From: Chloroflexota bacterium
GTDB lineage: Bacteria > Chloroflexota > Anaerolineae > Promineifilales > Promineifilaceae
DNA length: 7,617 nucleotides
Assembly (NCBI GenBank): GCA_003519205.1
Contig: DOXE01000032.1
Span: 1 to 7,617, forward strand
Reading direction: 5' to 3'
The stretch's first letter is position 1; every line of letters begins with the position of its first letter. The notes beneath the pieces are model-generated. The model made no database searches, was not told where the DNA came from, and saw only the letters and a program-made list of their open reading frames with translations. The position numbers and the translations under genes are program-made. Positions 5,438 through 7,617 of this stretch are shown piece by piece.

Positions 5438-7617
5438 ATGCGAGTCCCAAGATTTTTTTCTGGCCGGTTTCAGGCCAATAATCTCCGGAGATCCTTCCTT
5501 TTTGCCCTGTTTCTCTTGCTTGGCTTCCTTTTGCTATCGATTGAACCTGATCGACCGATCAAGGTAGCCGTTGCCAAAGGTGGTCGGTTATTCGACGTTG
5601 CTGCTTATTTAGAATCAGTGGCAAACCAGAGTAGTGCCCGGGAAATACTGGAATCTGACCCAACTCTCTCTGACTACTTGAAAGATCGGGAATATGGATT
5701 TCTATATGCCAATCCGTTAACCGCATTTCAGGAGAAAAACTGGCGAGTATATGGCTGCACAGAAAAGAATTGCGTTCAAGCGACGCTGTACGACTATGAT
5801 AATGGCGGGACAATTGAAGCGATGCTCAACTTGGATAGCGGCCAGATATTTAATATTAGATCTGAACCACGAGCCAGGCCAGGAGCTAGCCCATATATCG
5901 TCCCCAGGGCTCTTGCCATCGCTGCCAGCGATGAACGTGTATCAGAAACAATCGGCAATGTTCGTGAGAATGCCCCTATGATGGTGCCGATGTCTGCCTG
6001 GCTGGCCGATGGCGATTGCCTTCAGAATTGGTGTGTAGATCTGACTTATATGGCTCCTGATGACAGTGGGCGAATTCTTCATATCGTCGTCAACATGGAA
6101 GAGGAAGTTGTGGATCGACTATTTTATACGAGAGGCCGTCCTGACCGCGAGTTCAAGCAGCCAGCAGCCCAGGGAGCTCGCTTTAATAATGGCTGCCACG
6201 AACAGCACAATTGGAGTGTATGTTGGGAAATGACGGCTAACGATGGTATTGAATTCTATGATGCCAGTTATGATGGAAACTTGATCTTTTCTAGCGCTAA
6301 GATTGGGCAAGTTGAAGTCTATTACCCGAGCTGGCCTGGTGGATACAGGGATGAAATTGGCTATTCTGCCTCGGTTCACCCCTATTATGGGACAAACGTT
6401 TCTGATTTGGGTGATGGATTTGAAGTGCAGCAACTCTACACGGAGTTCCTACGTTGGCCAAATTGCATCTGTTGCTATCGTTATGAACAGATCATCCGGT
6501 TCTTTGCCGACGGCTCCTTTGAATTGGATTTTATATCCCATGGTCCGGGATGTGACGATTTATCAACATATCGCCCGTTTTGGCGAATAGACTTAGACAT
6601 TGGCCAGACTATTAACGACGAAACCCGGTTCTGGAACGGACAGGAGTGGGAATTGGCGAGTGCTGAGATTCAACTCGATCTTTTTGATCCGCTTTCCCCA
6701 GGGGGTTTTCGATTGTTTACTGGGTCGGCCGGCACAGGCTATTTGTGGGAGCCAGTACCTACTGATCCATTAGGAGTAGACGACGGTCGCATGTTCATTT
6801 TGCGATTTAACGAGGGAGAAGGAGATGGTTCCATTGCGACAGGTCCGGCTCTAACCTTTTGGCCGCCAGGTCAATGGTTGGATGATCAATCTCTTTCCGA
6901 TGAAAACATCGTCGTTTGGTACGTACCAATTTTGAAGACAAAACAAAGCGAGCCTTGGTGGTGTATGCCAGATCCCGAACCGGAATTTTCGCCTTGCAAT
7001 AGCTTGCTTCGCTTAATACCAACAGCGGAATTGCCAGAATCGCCAATACCAAGCCCAACATCTATGGTTGTACCTTCGGCAACGGCGACGGCCGAGGTAA
7101 CACCAACACCAGTACCAACCATAACTCCTCGACCCATTGCTGGCGATGATGCGGAAACGATCATATTAAACAGTGGCTGTGGTGCTTGCCATCTCATTGG
7201 AGATCTCGGAGAGGCGGGAAAGGTAGGTCCCGATCTTTCAAACATTGGTTCCAACGCAGGCAATCGATTAACTAACCTCGACGCCGAAGAATATCTTCGC
7301 CAGTCCATCTTAGAGCCAGGCGCCTTTATCGTTCCAGATTGCCCTAATGGTCCTTGTCAAGATGGCATCATGCCTAGGGATTACGGCTCGCGTTTAAGCT
7401 TAGCGCAATTAGAAATCTTAATAGATTTCCTGTTGGAACAAGTCGTTGAAGAACCAGATGAGACGGCTGAGGGTCCAACTACCAAACCTTCGGCCGCAGC
7501 TAAGGTTTTATCAGAAGCTTCGGAGGTCACCCCAGAGATAAAGCAAGTAGAGGATAAACCAGAGGATTCGACCGGCCGCACAATTATCTACGTGCTTTTC
7601 TTGGCCGTAGTTATTAT
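5438..7617 (+). CDS. Membrane-anchored copper amine oxidase-like protein fused to cytochrome c (3' end outside window)
   Basis: One uninterrupted frame of 726 codons plus 2 nt, running off the window. ATG 5438 is the first ATG after an in-frame TAA (5396-5398); no Shine-Dalgarno is visible. Residues 20-34 are a hydrophobic signal anchor without a clear cleavage site. Residues 107-165 resemble the N2 domain of copper amine oxidases (LYDYDNGGTIEAMLNLDSG), 194-240 the N3 domain, and 253-530 a shortened core: GIEFYDASYDG, then CYRYEQ at 346-351 followed by FFADGSFEL, RIDLDI at 383-388, and VVWY at 492-495. Y347 falls where the TPQ-forming Tyr would be, but only one His (H368) lies between it and residue 570, so the three copper ligands are missing. 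Residues 530-567 are a Pro/Thr linker; 570-660 a class I cytochrome c (CGACH 581-585, GPDLSNIG, MPRDYG with M645); 657-713 a charged linker; a membrane segment starts near 715. The cytochrome is certain, the amine-oxidase kinship an inference from recalled family patterns. Function unknown. Confidence 0.8.
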   Translation, partial: MRVPRFFSGRFQANNLRRSFLFALFLLLGFLLLSIEPDRPIKVAVAKGGRLFDVAAYLESVANQSSAREILESDPTLSDYLKDREYGFLYANPLTAFQEKNWRVYGCTEKNCVQATLYDYDNGGTIEAMLNLDSGQIFNIRSEPRARPGASPYIVPRALAIAASDERVSETIGNVRENAPMMVPMSAWLADGDCLQNWCVDLTYMAPDDSGRILHIVVNMEEEVVDRLFYTRGRPDREFKQPAAQGARFNNGCHEQHNWSVCWEMTANDGIEFYDASYDGNLIFSSAKIGQVEVYYPSWPGGYRDEIGYSASVHPYYGTNVSDLGDGFEVQQLYTEFLRWPNCICCYRYEQIIRFFADGSFELDFISHGPGCDDLSTYRPFWRIDLDIGQTINDETRFWNGQEWELASAEIQLDLFDPLSPGGFRLFTGSAGTGYLWEPVPTDPLGVDDGRMFILRFNEGEGDGSIATGPALTFWPPGQWLDDQSLSDENIVVWYVPILKTKQSEPWWCMPDPEPEFSPCNSLLRLIPTAELPESPIPSPTSMVVPSATATAEVTPTPVPTITPRPIAGDDAETIILNSGCGACHLIGDLGEAGKVGPDLSNIGSNAGNRLTNLDAEEYLRQSILEPGAFIVPDCPNGPCQDGIMPRDYGSRLSLAQLEILIDFLLEQVVEEPDETAEGPTTKPSAAAKVLSEASEVTPEIKQVEDKPEDSTGRTIIYVLFLAVVI

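Noticed and set aside
5316..5450. 45-codon N-terminal extension of CoaBC
   Set aside because: Residue numbering from ATG 5315 runs one residue ahead of E. coli Dfp throughout; the extension matches no family sequence and contains promoter-like elements.
6119..7581. Minus-strand frames of 66-140 codons opposite the cytochrome fusion gene
   Set aside because: They are shadows of the long plus-strand coding frame, show low-complexity or random composition and have no recognisable domains.
5438..7617. Reading the right-hand gene as a quinohemoprotein amine dehydrogenase
   Set aside because: That enzyme has two haems, a beta-propeller and a separate small thioether-crosslinked subunit; none of these is seen, and the motif order fits copper amine oxidase better.

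Overview
The window reads as a chromosomal segment of a mid-GC bacterium, probably a member of Chloroflexota (Anaerolineae-like). This placement is an inference from three things: a bacterial HPPK-DHPS (FolK-FolP) fusion, a LysM/M23 secreted peptidase with a beta-rich middle domain, and a large exported c-type cytochrome protein with a Pro/Thr-rich linker. No rRNA, tRNA, mobile element or CRISPR array was seen.

Layout. Minus strand, left part: folK-folP fusion (2213 down to 858) followed 26 bp later by an acyl-CoA dehydrogenase (831 down to the window edge), probably one transcript from a near-consensus sigma-70 promoter at 2261-2289. Plus strand: a secreted LysM/M23 metallopeptidase (2342-3616) starts divergently from that promoter region. 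Minus strand, middle: coaBC (5315-4083) then a DUF423 membrane protein (4025-3648), which converges on the peptidase gene. Plus strand, right part: one long open frame from 5438 runs off the window end (726 codons so far).

The right-hand gene is the notable one. It has an N-terminal membrane anchor, then a region that I read as a shortened, degenerate copper amine oxidase-like fold (N2-, N3- and core-like parts with short-range Cys pairs). A Pro/Thr linker follows, then a class I cytochrome c domain (CGACH at 581-585, candidate axial Met 645), a charged linker, and the start of another membrane segment. The copper-binding histidines expected of an amine oxidase are absent, so it looks like a pseudoenzyme or a repurposed fold attached to a haem domain.

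The remaining genes are housekeeping: folate synthesis, coenzyme A synthesis, acyl-CoA oxidation and cell-wall hydrolysis. coaBC and the cytochrome fusion gene start back to back, and their candidate -10 boxes share the same TATA core (5392-5399), a possible symmetric bidirectional promoter.
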